From Propionibacteriaceae bacterium UBA5174 (GTDB lineage: Bacteria > Actinomycetota > Actinomycetes > Propionibacteriales > Propionibacteriaceae), in the NCBI GenBank assembly GCA_002413345.1, contig DHWU01000021.1, positions 1 through 9,530 on the forward strand: DNA of 9,530 bases. Direction: 5' to 3'. Below, in pieces: positions 1-6,099 of this stretch (position 1 is its first letter; the number at the start of each line of letters is the position of its first letter). The notes under the pieces were generated by a model. It was not told where the DNA came from. It was given only the letters and a program-made list of their open reading frames with translations, and ran no database searches. A program made the translations under genes and the position numbers.

Positions 1-19
1 GGGGGGGGGGGGGGGGGGG
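1..19. other. Poly-G run at sequence end (likely artefact)
   Basis: The first 19 bases are all G, followed by ordinary mixed sequence. A homopolymer of this length exactly at the end of a sequence is typical of no-signal base calls in two-colour sequencing or of a contig-end assembly error. Nothing suggests a biological role. It should be trimmed before similarity searches. Confidence 0.8.
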
Positions 20-223
20 ACAGGGTGAGTCATCAATTCCGTGCCCTAACGAGGCACCGGAGACTGCCCCTGATGCATGCCCCAGGAATGCCTCTCTAGG
101 GCGCTCCCGCGGGCCCAACTGGCGCACTTGGCCAGCCCCAGCCCAGTCGAGGCTGGTACCCGCAGCACAAACAACAGTCGCCCCAGGCGTTACCGTCGAG
201 GCGACTGCTGGTGGGACTAGGTC
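20..223. other. Gene-free stretch with hairpins
   Basis: No convincing gene is present between the poly-G end and the PAS gene stop. The stretch holds small inverted repeats: GTGCC/GGCAC (41-45/53-57), CCAGCC/GGCTGG (138-143/151-156, 7-nt loop), and the stronger terminator-like hairpin at 175-207 listed separately. The 10-mer ACTTGGCCAG occurs near 126-135 and again near 226-235, the second copy lying across the end of the PAS gene. Nothing else is recognised. Confidence 0.5.
175..207 (-). terminator. Probable intrinsic terminator of the PAS gene
   Basis: A perfect 8-bp inverted repeat, CAGTCGCC / GGCGACTG (175-182 and 200-207), starts 17 nt after the stop codon of the minus-strand PAS gene. 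Read on the minus strand, the second arm is followed by TTGTTTGTG, a modest T-rich tail. The position and tail fit an intrinsic terminator. The 17-nt loop is long and the T tract is interrupted, so confidence is moderate. Confidence 0.45.
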
Positions 224-1606
224 TTACTTGGCCAGTGCGTAACGGGGTCGATGGCCGCTCTGGTGAGCTTCCAGCATCGCCCGCAGTCGTTCGGTCTGTT
301 CGTCGACCACCGCAGTGTCCAGCGGAACTGCGATCCGACGGCACTCATCGGCCAGCGAGCCCAGTAGATCGATATCGGCTTGAGTGCGATCAACCTGAGC
401 CGAGATCGAATCAACCATGCCTTCGAAGGTGGCCGAGGAACGATCGGCCCGAGACAACCACTCGCGAATCATCGTCTGGGGCAGGTCGAGCAACTCACGC
501 AAAGTCGAGATCCGCTCGGCAGCGGCAGCCGCCAGTGCGGCATTTCGCTTGGTCTCTTCGGTGGTCTGAGCCAGTCCTTCGTCCAAAGCCTGACCGAGCT
601 GACCGATGGCCGGACGAGCTTCCTCAGAACCGGGCACGTTGTCGATGATCTCCACCACGAACTGCCCGACGGTCCAGTTATGCAGAACTGCCAGCGCGAT
701 CCGGAACCGAGTATGGGCACAGCTACGACGCAACTCTGCGAGCTGGATCAACAGGTCAGAGACGATTCCGGCCACTTCTGGAGCCATCTGGGCCCAGACC
801 CGGAGGTAGACCATCGCCGAGCTGAAGAAGCCCTCAGCATCGTTCTCGTTGATCTGGTCGGCCACGTGGGCGTTAGCCTCCATGGTCTCACTGAAGTGCG
901 GGGCCGCAGCGAGCAGCGCATCTGCCACTCGCTGCAAATCATCCAGGCTTCGCACCCATTCCTGCAGCGCCTCGTCCACACGGACGGCAACGCCGAGCAT
1001 GTCAGCAAGCTCACCGGTGGCCAGCGGACGCTTAGCAATCCCACTGGCCTGCTCTAGCCGCGCCTCAACTTCGGCGGGCAAGGCCTTCCAGATGAACTCT
1101 TCATAGGAGGGAATACCTGCACCGACCAGCAACTCGCCCAGCTTTTCCGCACCAACAACAGCGGCCTCGTGGGGGTTCCAGCCTTTGTCGCGCAGTTCAA
1201 GCTCCATCGGGCGAACCGCACCGTAGAGCGACAGCGCGGCATCGCGAAGGGCTCCCACGAACGGACGAGCGCGAACCGAAAGGTAGTCGTCCCCGAGAGG
1301 GGTGATGGTGGCAAAGACGCTATAGGTGCTGCCGTCGGCCGCGAGGTTCTCCACGTAGGCACAGAACGGTTCGCCAGCTTGGAGGGTGTCCCACATCAAC
1401 AGGAAGGCACCACCGGGCATAACCGGGTGCCGAATGATGTTGTGCGGAGCGCCGACCAACTCGTCACGCGAGAAGCGGGAGAGGCGCACGAACACCGAGT
1501 TCGCCTGATCGATAATGCCACGAGCGTCAGTCGTCGAAAAGAAGAGCTCGTCGACACCGACCTCATGTCGGGCGCCCGTTGGCACCCCATTTGCTTGCGT
1601 TCCCAC
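224..1606 (-). CDS. Aer-type PAS-domain sensor protein with unrecognised helical C-terminus
   Basis: A 460-aa soluble protein. Residues about 19-116 form a PAS domain of the type found in the E. coli aerotaxis receptor Aer: a TTD strand start, QAN (N36), PHNIIRHPVMP (54-64), F68, W72, VEN (N87) and SVRARP (110-115). From memory of Aer, the counterparts of its FAD-contact residues N34, R57, H58, F66, W70 and N85 are kept, while Aer D60 is V62 here. A redox or oxygen sensing role through bound flavin is therefore inferred. Residues about 120-460 are largely helical and Ala/Glu/Leu-rich, with no transmembrane segment, HAMP, kinase, GGDEF or typical chemoreceptor hairpin tip that I can see. The start is GTG without a clear Shine-Dalgarno; a second in-frame GTG lies at residue 8. 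The gene stands alone. The output of the protein is unknown; a degenerate receptor-like signalling helix is one possibility. Confidence 0.8.
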   Translation of the reverse strand: MGTQANGVPTGARHEVGVDELFFSTTDARGIIDQANSVFVRLSRFSRDELVGAPHNIIRHPVMPGGAFLLMWDTLQAGEPFCAYVENLAADGSTYSVFATITPLGDDYLSVRARPFVGALRDAALSLYGAVRPMELELRDKGWNPHEAAVVGAEKLGELLVGAGIPSYEEFIWKALPAEVEARLEQASGIAKRPLATGELADMLGVAVRVDEALQEWVRSLDDLQRVADALLAAAPHFSETMEANAHVADQINENDAEGFFSSAMVYLRVWAQMAPEVAGIVSDLLIQLAELRRSCAHTRFRIALAVLHNWTVGQFVVEIIDNVPGSEEARPAIGQLGQALDEGLAQTTEETKRNAALAAAAAERISTLRELLDLPQTMIREWLSRADRSSATFEGMVDSISAQVDRTQADIDLLGSLADECRRIAVPLDTAVVDEQTERLRAMLEAHQSGHRPRYALAK

Positions 1607-1761
1607 GGCGGCATTCTTGCACTGAACTGGGCCCGAGGTGCGCAGTTACGGCAGTTAACGATTCATTTGTGTGTAGTTCTAGTTGAGACCATGGTTCAGG
1701 CATCACGCTCACGGCGCTTCCCCTTGTCACCCTTAAGAGGGACCCCAATCCGGCCGTCTGA

Positions 1762-1777
1762 GATTATCCTGATAATC
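1762..1777. promoter_or_regulatory. AT-rich 16-bp palindrome, possible operator of the PAS gene
   Basis: The sequence GATTATC-CT-GATAATC is a perfect 7-bp inverted repeat with a 2-bp spacer, standing out as AT-rich in a GC-rich region. On the minus strand it overlaps TAATCT, a TANNNT-type -10 hexamer. There is no good -35 hexamer 17 nt upstream, and the PAS start is about 155 nt away. A dimeric regulator binding over a promoter is a reasonable inference; nothing identifies the protein. Confidence 0.35.
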
Positions 1778-1816
1778 CTCCAAACGACATTCAGGAAAGA
1801 GCAATTCTGGGGAAAT

Positions 1817-1834
1817 CGTTGACTTGAATCAACG
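1817..1834. repeat. Inverted repeat CGTTGA / TCAACG
   Basis: A perfect 6-bp inverted repeat (1817-1822 and 1829-1834) with a 6-nt spacer, about 40 bp from the palindrome at 1762-1777, in the same gene-free stretch. It could be a second regulator site or a short hairpin in a leader transcript. It is short enough to occur by chance. Confidence 0.3.
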
Positions 1835-2013
1835 TGCGATGCCCCCAGGCCCGACCACCCTGACCGACCCAAGCCAGCAGACCAAGTGACCGGGTGAAGG
1901 CGCGATTCGAAGCCCCAGTACCGAGCCGCTACGACATCTACACCAAGGCTGGCCGAGATCAACGGAATCCAAGATCCGCGGCGGCGGTCGGGGGCCGTCG
2001 ATGCGGACTGAGT

Positions 2014-3195
2014 TCAGGGACCCTGGACTTCTCCGCCCGGTCCGGCGCCTCGCCCGAGCAACGAGGCACCCGCGGACGGAGTCGCCACGGACACTTCCGG
2101 CGCGCGGTAGCCAGCGGCAGCGAAGGCCGCGGTCACCGCTGTGCTGACGCTGGCCACATCACCGCACGACACCAACGCGATCGCTGATCCGCCGAAACCA
2201 CCGCCGGTCATTCGGGCGCCCAAAGCGCCAGCATTACGCGCCGCCTTGACCGCCAAATCGAGTTCGGCTGTGGAGATCTCAAAGTCATCGCGCATCGAAA
2301 CGTGGGACGCGTCCAGCAACTCGCCGATCACCCCAGCGCCTTCGGTGCGCAGTAGCCGCACCGCAGCCAAGACCCGCTGGTTCTCGGTGACGACATGGCG
2401 GACGCGGCGGAACACCACCTCATCCAACTGACTGGCGGCACGGTCCAGATCATCGGGTTCTAAATCGCGTAACGAGCCCACTCCCAATGCCGCCACCCCC
2501 TGCTCACATTCGGCTCGGCGCTGCCGGTAACCTCCAGTGGCATGGTCATGCCGAACCCGAGTATCGATCACCAATACCGCCAACTCCGCGTCCGCCAGCC
2601 CCAGGGGCACAGGTTCAAGTTCCAGGCTTCGGCAATCAAGGAAGATCGCTGCGTCAGGTTGACCGAAAAGCGAGGCGACTTGGTCCATCACCCCAGTTGG
2701 CGCCCCGACCACCACATTTTCGGCACGCTGTCCGGCTCGAGCTAACTCCATCCGATCCAGGCGCAACCCCCAAAGGCTGCTCAAGGCGAGCGCGGCCGCA
2801 CTCTCCAGCGCCGCCGAGGACGACAGCCCAGCCCCTATCGGCAGGTCGGAATCGATTCCCAGATCAAACCCCGACACCGTCTTCAGGTCCACGCCCAGCT
2901 CCCCCAGGGCCCACACCACCCCTAGTGGGTAGCCCGGCCACCCGTGGACGCCGAGCAGTGAATCCAAATCGGTAGTGAATACCTGGCCAGCAAGCGCGGT
3001 AACCAATCTGATTTTGCGATCAGCACGCGCAGCGAAGGCCACTCGCACCTCACGATCGATTGCGAATGGCAACACGAAACCGAGGTTGTAGTCGGTGTGC
3101 TCACCAATCAGATTCACTCTGCCTGGGCCACGAGACAGGCCCTCCGGATCGGAGTGAAAGGCTTCGCCGAATACCTCAGCGGCAGCAGTGCCCAT
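2014..3195 (-). CDS. galK: Galactokinase
   Basis: Galactokinase (GHMP kinase family) phosphorylates galactose to galactose-1-phosphate with ATP in the Leloir pathway, in the cytoplasm. In this 393-aa version the N-terminal galactokinase signature GRVNLIGEHTDYN lies at residues 25-37, with catalytic Arg26. The ATP-binding GHMP motif LPIGAGLSSSAALE is at about 118-131, the catalytic Asp171 is in GVMDQ, and the C-terminal glycine-rich motif MTGGGFGGS begins at 329. Length is normal for the family. I chose the ATG at 3195 because AGGG lies 8 nt upstream and the distance to the signature fits other galactokinases. A longer GTG start at 3237 (407 aa) is possible but has a poorer ribosome site. No galT or galE is present nearby. 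The gene follows the coiled-coil pair by 117 nt on the same strand, with a hairpin between, so readthrough is possible. Confidence 0.95.
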   Translation of the reverse strand: MGTAAAEVFGEAFHSDPEGLSRGPGRVNLIGEHTDYNLGFVLPFAIDREVRVAFAARADRKIRLVTALAGQVFTTDLDSLLGVHGWPGYPLGVVWALGELGVDLKTVSGFDLGIDSDLPIGAGLSSSAALESAAALALSSLWGLRLDRMELARAGQRAENVVVGAPTGVMDQVASLFGQPDAAIFLDCRSLELEPVPLGLADAELAVLVIDTRVRHDHATGGYRQRRAECEQGVAALGVGSLRDLEPDDLDRAASQLDEVVFRRVRHVVTENQRVLAAVRLLRTEGAGVIGELLDASHVSMRDDFEISTAELDLAVKAARNAGALGARMTGGGFGGSAIALVSCGDVASVSTAVTAAFAAAGYRAPEVSVATPSAGASLLGRGAGPGGEVQGP

Positions 3196-3263
3196 GGAAC
3201 AGACCCTAGGCCAGCGACCATCGAAGGTTTGCGCCACGACTCGCCCGACCTGGCGAGCTGCTT

Positions 3264-3295
3264 GGGTGGGTCGCCGAAATCTCCAGGACCCACCC
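3264..3295 (-). terminator. Strong hairpin between the coiled-coil gene and galK
   Basis: A perfect 9-bp inverted repeat, GGGTGGGTC / GACCCACCC, with a 14-nt loop lies 17 nt after the stop codon of the DivIVA-like gene and upstream of galK. Read on the minus strand it is followed by AAGCAGC, not by a T tract. It may be a U-less terminator, an attenuator or mRNA-stabilising stem separating galK expression from the upstream genes. If translation of galK began at GTG 3237, the hairpin would still lie fully upstream. Confidence 0.4.
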
Positions 3296-3312
3296 GTCAG
3301 CCAAGAACTGAC

Positions 3313-4404
3313 TCAGGAAACGGGCACCTGATCTTCAAACTCTGCAAGATCGAGAATGCTCGTATCCGAGATGTCGTCGTTCGCCGAGTCAGCGCTTGCA
3401 GCCGCGATAGCCGCGGCCGATTCAGCCTCAGCCTGTTTGACCGATGCGGGCACAATCCCTGACGGCTCATCGTCGTCCTCGCCCATAACATCCAACAGCG
3501 GCCCCGCACCGAGCGCGGCAATCATCTGGCGAACATTGGTCAACTGTGCCGTAACCGCCTCGCGGCGGGCGGTAGCCGCCAGCAGTTCCCGCTCAGATTC
3601 TTTACGGACCCGTTCAGCAGCCAATCGCGAATCGTCCAACTTCTGCGCAGCATCTTCGCGAGCCGCCCGCAGCATTGCTTGGGCATCCTGCTTCGCTTCG
3701 GCCAGCATCCGATCAGACTCGGCCCGCATCGCGCTATGCCGCTGCTCAGCTGCGGTCAACGCTTGCTCGTAGGCCGACATCTGGTTACCGAAATCGGTGG
3801 CCGCTTCGTCCCGGCGGACGGCGAGAGTCTTCTCGAAGTCAGCTGCCGCGGCAGCCGCCCGCGCCCGCTGCCGTTCAAAGATGGCTTCAGCCTCCTCGCG
3901 GCGTGTGGTCGCCTCTCGGCTAGCTGTGTCGAGGATTTCGTCGGCCTTCTGATTGGCATCCTCGATCACTCGAGCACCTTCAGCCACAGCCTTGTCGGAG
4001 GTCTCGGCAGCTTGTAGGTCCGACGCCTTGCGAGTCTTCTCAGCGTAAGCGTCTGCGTCGGCCTCAGTGTTGACAGCCTGGGTCTTAGCCTTAGTCAGTA
4101 TCTCATCGGCTTCTTCTTCGGCCAGCTTCAAGATCTTGGCCGCCCGTTCAGTGATCGCCGAGGCGCTCGGCGCCTCCAACTTCGTCAACTCCTCTTGAAG
4201 CTGGCGGATCTGCACCTGGTCAATCCGACTCTGGTCACTCAGCGCACTGAGCTGACGGCGAAGCCCGTCGTTGTCAGCCAACGCCTCAGTCGCGGTGGCC
4301 TTGTTTTCCTCAACCTTCGTCCACAACTGCTGAAGCGCGCGTTCGACCTCTGTGGGTTCAAACCCCCGCATTACCGTGCGGAACTCATAACTGGGCTGGC
4401 TCAC
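3313..4404 (-). CDS. DivIVA/FilP-like coiled-coil protein
   Basis: A 363-aa protein rich in Ala, Glu, Arg and Lys. The N-terminus, SYEFRTVMRGFEPTEVERAL (about 5-24), matches the short conserved start of DivIVA-type and Streptomyces FilP-type proteins, where a small hydrophobic head precedes a long coiled coil. Coiled coil runs from about 25 to 275. A motif at 278-298 (ARREAVTAQLTNVRQMIAAL) is shared with the C-terminus of the gene upstream. The last 60 residues are acidic and Ala/Ser-rich (EDDDE, then DDISD and LAEFEDQ), probably disordered. I chose the GTG at 4404 because AGAGGAAG lies 6 nt upstream and the DivIVA head then begins the protein; an ATG at 4470 would overlap the preceding gene. 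It lies 19 nt after that gene, so the two are almost certainly cotranscribed. A role as a cytoskeletal or polarity scaffold is inferred; the partner is unknown. Confidence 0.8.
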   Translation of the reverse strand: MSQPSYEFRTVMRGFEPTEVERALQQLWTKVEENKATATEALADNDGLRRQLSALSDQSRIDQVQIRQLQEELTKLEAPSASAITERAAKILKLAEEEADEILTKAKTQAVNTEADADAYAEKTRKASDLQAAETSDKAVAEGARVIEDANQKADEILDTASREATTRREEAEAIFERQRARAAAAAADFEKTLAVRRDEAATDFGNQMSAYEQALTAAEQRHSAMRAESDRMLAEAKQDAQAMLRAAREDAAQKLDDSRLAAERVRKESERELLAATARREAVTAQLTNVRQMIAALGAGPLLDVMGEDDDEPSGIVPASVKQAEAESAAAIAAASADSANDDISDTSILDLAEFEDQVPVS

Positions 4405-4410
4405 TTCGCG

Positions 4411-4418
4411 CTTCCTCT
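4411..4418 (-). promoter_or_regulatory. Ribosome binding site deciding the GTG start
   Basis: AGAGGAAG on the minus strand lies 6 nt before the GTG at 4402-4404 and falls in the 19-nt gap between the two coiled-coil genes. It supports the shorter 363-aa protein over the 385-aa reading that starts inside the upstream gene. Confidence 0.7.
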
Positions 4419-4423
4419 CGGTC

Positions 4424-5812
4424 CTACTTCGGATCATTCTGTGTCGCACCAGGAACCGACAGCGCTTCAATCACGCCGGACAGTTGTCCCAGTTGATCTG
4501 TGATGTCGTCTCGACGCTTGGCCAACGTCTCGACCTCTTCCCGCGCCCGGTCGGCAATCGCTTGCGCCCTGACGCGAATTTCCTGAGCCTCAGCCCGGGC
4601 GTTCTTCAACAGCTCGGTGGCCTCAGCCCTGGTGGTCTTGGCCTTCTCGTGCGCGTCGCGCTGTAACGCATCGACTGCCGTCGCGGTCCGTTCCCGAACC
4701 AACCGAGCACCCGATTCCGCTTCAGCCAGGCGGAGCTTGGCACTTTCCAATTCCGCTGCGGCAGCTCGCTCGGCAGCCTCGCGCATTTGTCGAGACTCCT
4801 CCCGAGCCGCGCGAAGAGTCTCCTCAGCCTCACCCACGGAACGCTCAGCCGCGGCCTTGGCATCAGCGGCAGCGCTAGCGGCAGCAACCTCGGCACTGAT
4901 CACGATCGACTTGGCCCGATCCTCAGCGTCAGCAACCATCGCCTTGATGCTGGCCTTCGCCTCAGTGCGCTCCCGAGCCAACTCAGTGTTGTGCTTTGTG
5001 CGAGCATCAAAAAGCTCGGACTCCGTACTGGCCCGAAGGTCAGCCATCGACTGTTCCGTCCAAGCCAGATGCGCCGCAGCAGCGACGTACTGTTCCTCCG
5101 CCCGGGCGCGCGCCTCAGCAGTCAGGGCGTCCCGCTCTCGGCGCGCTTCTGCGGTAGCCGCCGCCAGTTCCGCGCGGGAATCTTGCTTCTCTTTGGTCAA
5201 TTCCGCTTTCGCGGACGCCTGCTCTTGCCCCACGGCTTCCCGACTCTGCCGCACAAATGTCTCCGTGGCGGCCCGCAGCTCGGTTACCTCTGCATCGGCG
5301 CGTTTCTTGATCTTGTCCGCCTCGTTGACCACCTGTTGGTGGTAGGCGGCCAGTTCCGCGCGGTGAGATTCGGCTACGACAGCCTGTTGCTCCTGAACGG
5401 TCTTTGCCGAATCGAGGGCGGCTTGCCGAATCACCTCAGCTTGGCCTTCCGCGGCCACCAGAATCGCCTCGCCTGCTCGTCGGGCCTTTTCAGTCACCTC
5501 ATTGGCGGTCTGCTCAGCTCGGCTAGTCAACATCGCCGCCTGGTCGGTCGCGTCATTGAGGATCGCGGTCGCATCGGCTCGGGCTCGTTCCAGGACGGTA
5601 CGGGCCTGCATCGTCGACGCTTCAGAAACTTCTTTGGCTTCTCGCGCCTGCTGCGCATACTTCTCGGCCAACTCTTGCTGCTGTGCGCTTCGCTGCTGGG
5701 CCGATTCGGCCTGCTTCCGGGCGTCGGAGACCAATCGATCGGCCAACGATTGTGCCTGCGCGATCAGGCTGGACGCGCGCTCACTCGCCGTCTGCGCAGC
5801 CTCGGGAACCAT
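4424..5812 (-). CDS. Long Ala/Glu-rich coiled-coil protein, possibly cytoskeletal
   Basis: A 462-aa protein that is almost entirely coiled coil: very high Ala, Glu, Arg and Gln, no proline between the first residues and about residue 450, no transmembrane segment and no catalytic motif. Imperfect repeats of the form AxxxAxxEAxxxRxxA recur throughout. The C-terminus (429-451) carries LAKRRDDITDQLGQLSGVIEAL, similar to a motif in the next gene. The composition resembles actinobacterial filament-forming proteins such as Scy and FilP, though I see no DivIVA head here. The ATG at 5812 is chosen because GGAGG lies 9 nt upstream; an earlier in-frame start at 5863 would read through that ribosome site. 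It is the first gene of the unit with the DivIVA-like gene. Co-assembly of the two is inferred from adjacency, similar composition and the shared motif. Function is otherwise unknown. Confidence 0.8.
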   Translation of the reverse strand: MVPEAAQTASERASSLIAQAQSLADRLVSDARKQAESAQQRSAQQQELAEKYAQQAREAKEVSEASTMQARTVLERARADATAILNDATDQAAMLTSRAEQTANEVTEKARRAGEAILVAAEGQAEVIRQAALDSAKTVQEQQAVVAESHRAELAAYHQQVVNEADKIKKRADAEVTELRAATETFVRQSREAVGQEQASAKAELTKEKQDSRAELAAATAEARRERDALTAEARARAEEQYVAAAAHLAWTEQSMADLRASTESELFDARTKHNTELARERTEAKASIKAMVADAEDRAKSIVISAEVAAASAAADAKAAAERSVGEAEETLRAAREESRQMREAAERAAAAELESAKLRLAEAESGARLVRERTATAVDALQRDAHEKAKTTRAEATELLKNARAEAQEIRVRAQAIADRAREEVETLAKRRDDITDQLGQLSGVIEALSVPGATQNDPK

Positions 5813-5821
5813 CGGCCCCCA

Positions 5822-5826
5822 CCTCC
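5822..5826 (-). promoter_or_regulatory. Ribosome binding site GGAGG
   Basis: A consensus GGAGG on the minus strand, 9 nt before the ATG at 5810-5812, fixes the start of the 462-aa coiled-coil protein. Confidence 0.7.
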
Positions 5827-5841
5827 AACCACAAGTTTCTG

Positions 5842-5865
5842 CCGTGCGCCGCCCCCAGCGCACGG
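5842..5865 (-). promoter_or_regulatory. 8-bp GC-rich hairpin in the leader of the coiled-coil unit
   Basis: CCGTGCGC / GCGCACGG (5842-5849 and 5858-5865) with an 8-nt loop forms a perfect stem 15 nt upstream of the GGAGG ribosome site of the coiled-coil gene. On the minus strand it would sit in the 5' leader, if transcription starts above it. It has no T tract, so termination is unlikely; an RNA control stem or a DNA operator are possible readings. Confidence 0.4.
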
Positions 5866-6003
5866 GTTAATCATGACCCCTAACCAGCGCCAAGAGAAAC
5901 CGGGTCCTGAAGCGTGGATCTGGACCACCTACCGCGACCCCAAAGCGCGAGTCTCACAGCGGGCAGTTTGGCTGGAACCCATACCCAACAAGTCGTCCAG
6001 ATA

Positions 6004-6039
6004 CTGGCCAGCATTGAAAAGCACTATGGTGCTGGCCAG
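6004..6039. repeat. 10-bp inverted repeat in the divergent control region
   Basis: CTGGCCAGCA (6004-6013) and TGCTGGCCAG (6030-6039) are perfect inverted copies separated by 16 nt. Each arm itself contains the palindrome CTGGCCAG, so the site also reads as two identical 8-bp palindromic half-sites with centres 26 bp apart. This lies between the divergent coiled-coil and ArfA genes, about 60 nt before the ArfA start. It could be a pair of operator sites or an RNA stem. Confidence 0.55.
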
Positions 6040-6041
6040 GG

Positions 6042-6063
6042 ATTCGGTGACGAATCACCGAAT
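6042..6063. repeat. 8-bp inverted repeat next to the first
   Basis: ATTCGGTG (6042-6049) and CACCGAAT (6056-6063) form a perfect stem with a 6-nt loop, two bases after the preceding inverted repeat. Alternative pairings are nested inside: ATTCG/CGAAT (6042-6055) and GGTGA/TCACC (around 6046-6059). Such switching pairings can mark either a structured leader RNA for the ArfA operon or a dense operator region. It is not followed by a T tract on either strand. Confidence 0.5.
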
Positions 6064-6099
6064 TGAGCAGGGGGGTTCCTACTTGATCGGGGGTCGCAG

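Larger units (their letters stand above)
1607..2013. other. 407-base intergenic stretch without a gene
   Basis: This lies between the end of galK and the start of the PAS gene, both on the minus strand, so it should contain the PAS promoter. The only long minus-strand frame (1696-1962, TTG start) has no ribosome binding site and reads like non-coding sequence. Visible structure is limited to two palindromes, at 1762-1777 and 1817-1834, listed separately. The part near 1755-1835 is richer in A+T than its surroundings, as expected of a control region. I see no RNA gene. Confidence 0.5.

Noticed and set aside
380..1057. Plus-strand frame of 225 codons opposite the PAS gene
   Set aside because: No recognisable protein; the minus-strand frame has clear PAS motifs over the same region.
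1900..1935. tRNA-like T-loop (GATTCGAAGC) near 1907
   Set aside because: Flanking bases do not form the T stem, and no acceptor, D or anticodon arms can be drawn.
1696..1962. Minus-strand 88-codon frame in the gene-free stretch
   Set aside because: TTG start without ribosome site, no conserved pattern, runs through the palindromes.
3356..4017. Plus-strand frames opposite the DivIVA-like gene
   Set aside because: Same antisense artefact of a biased coiled-coil sequence.
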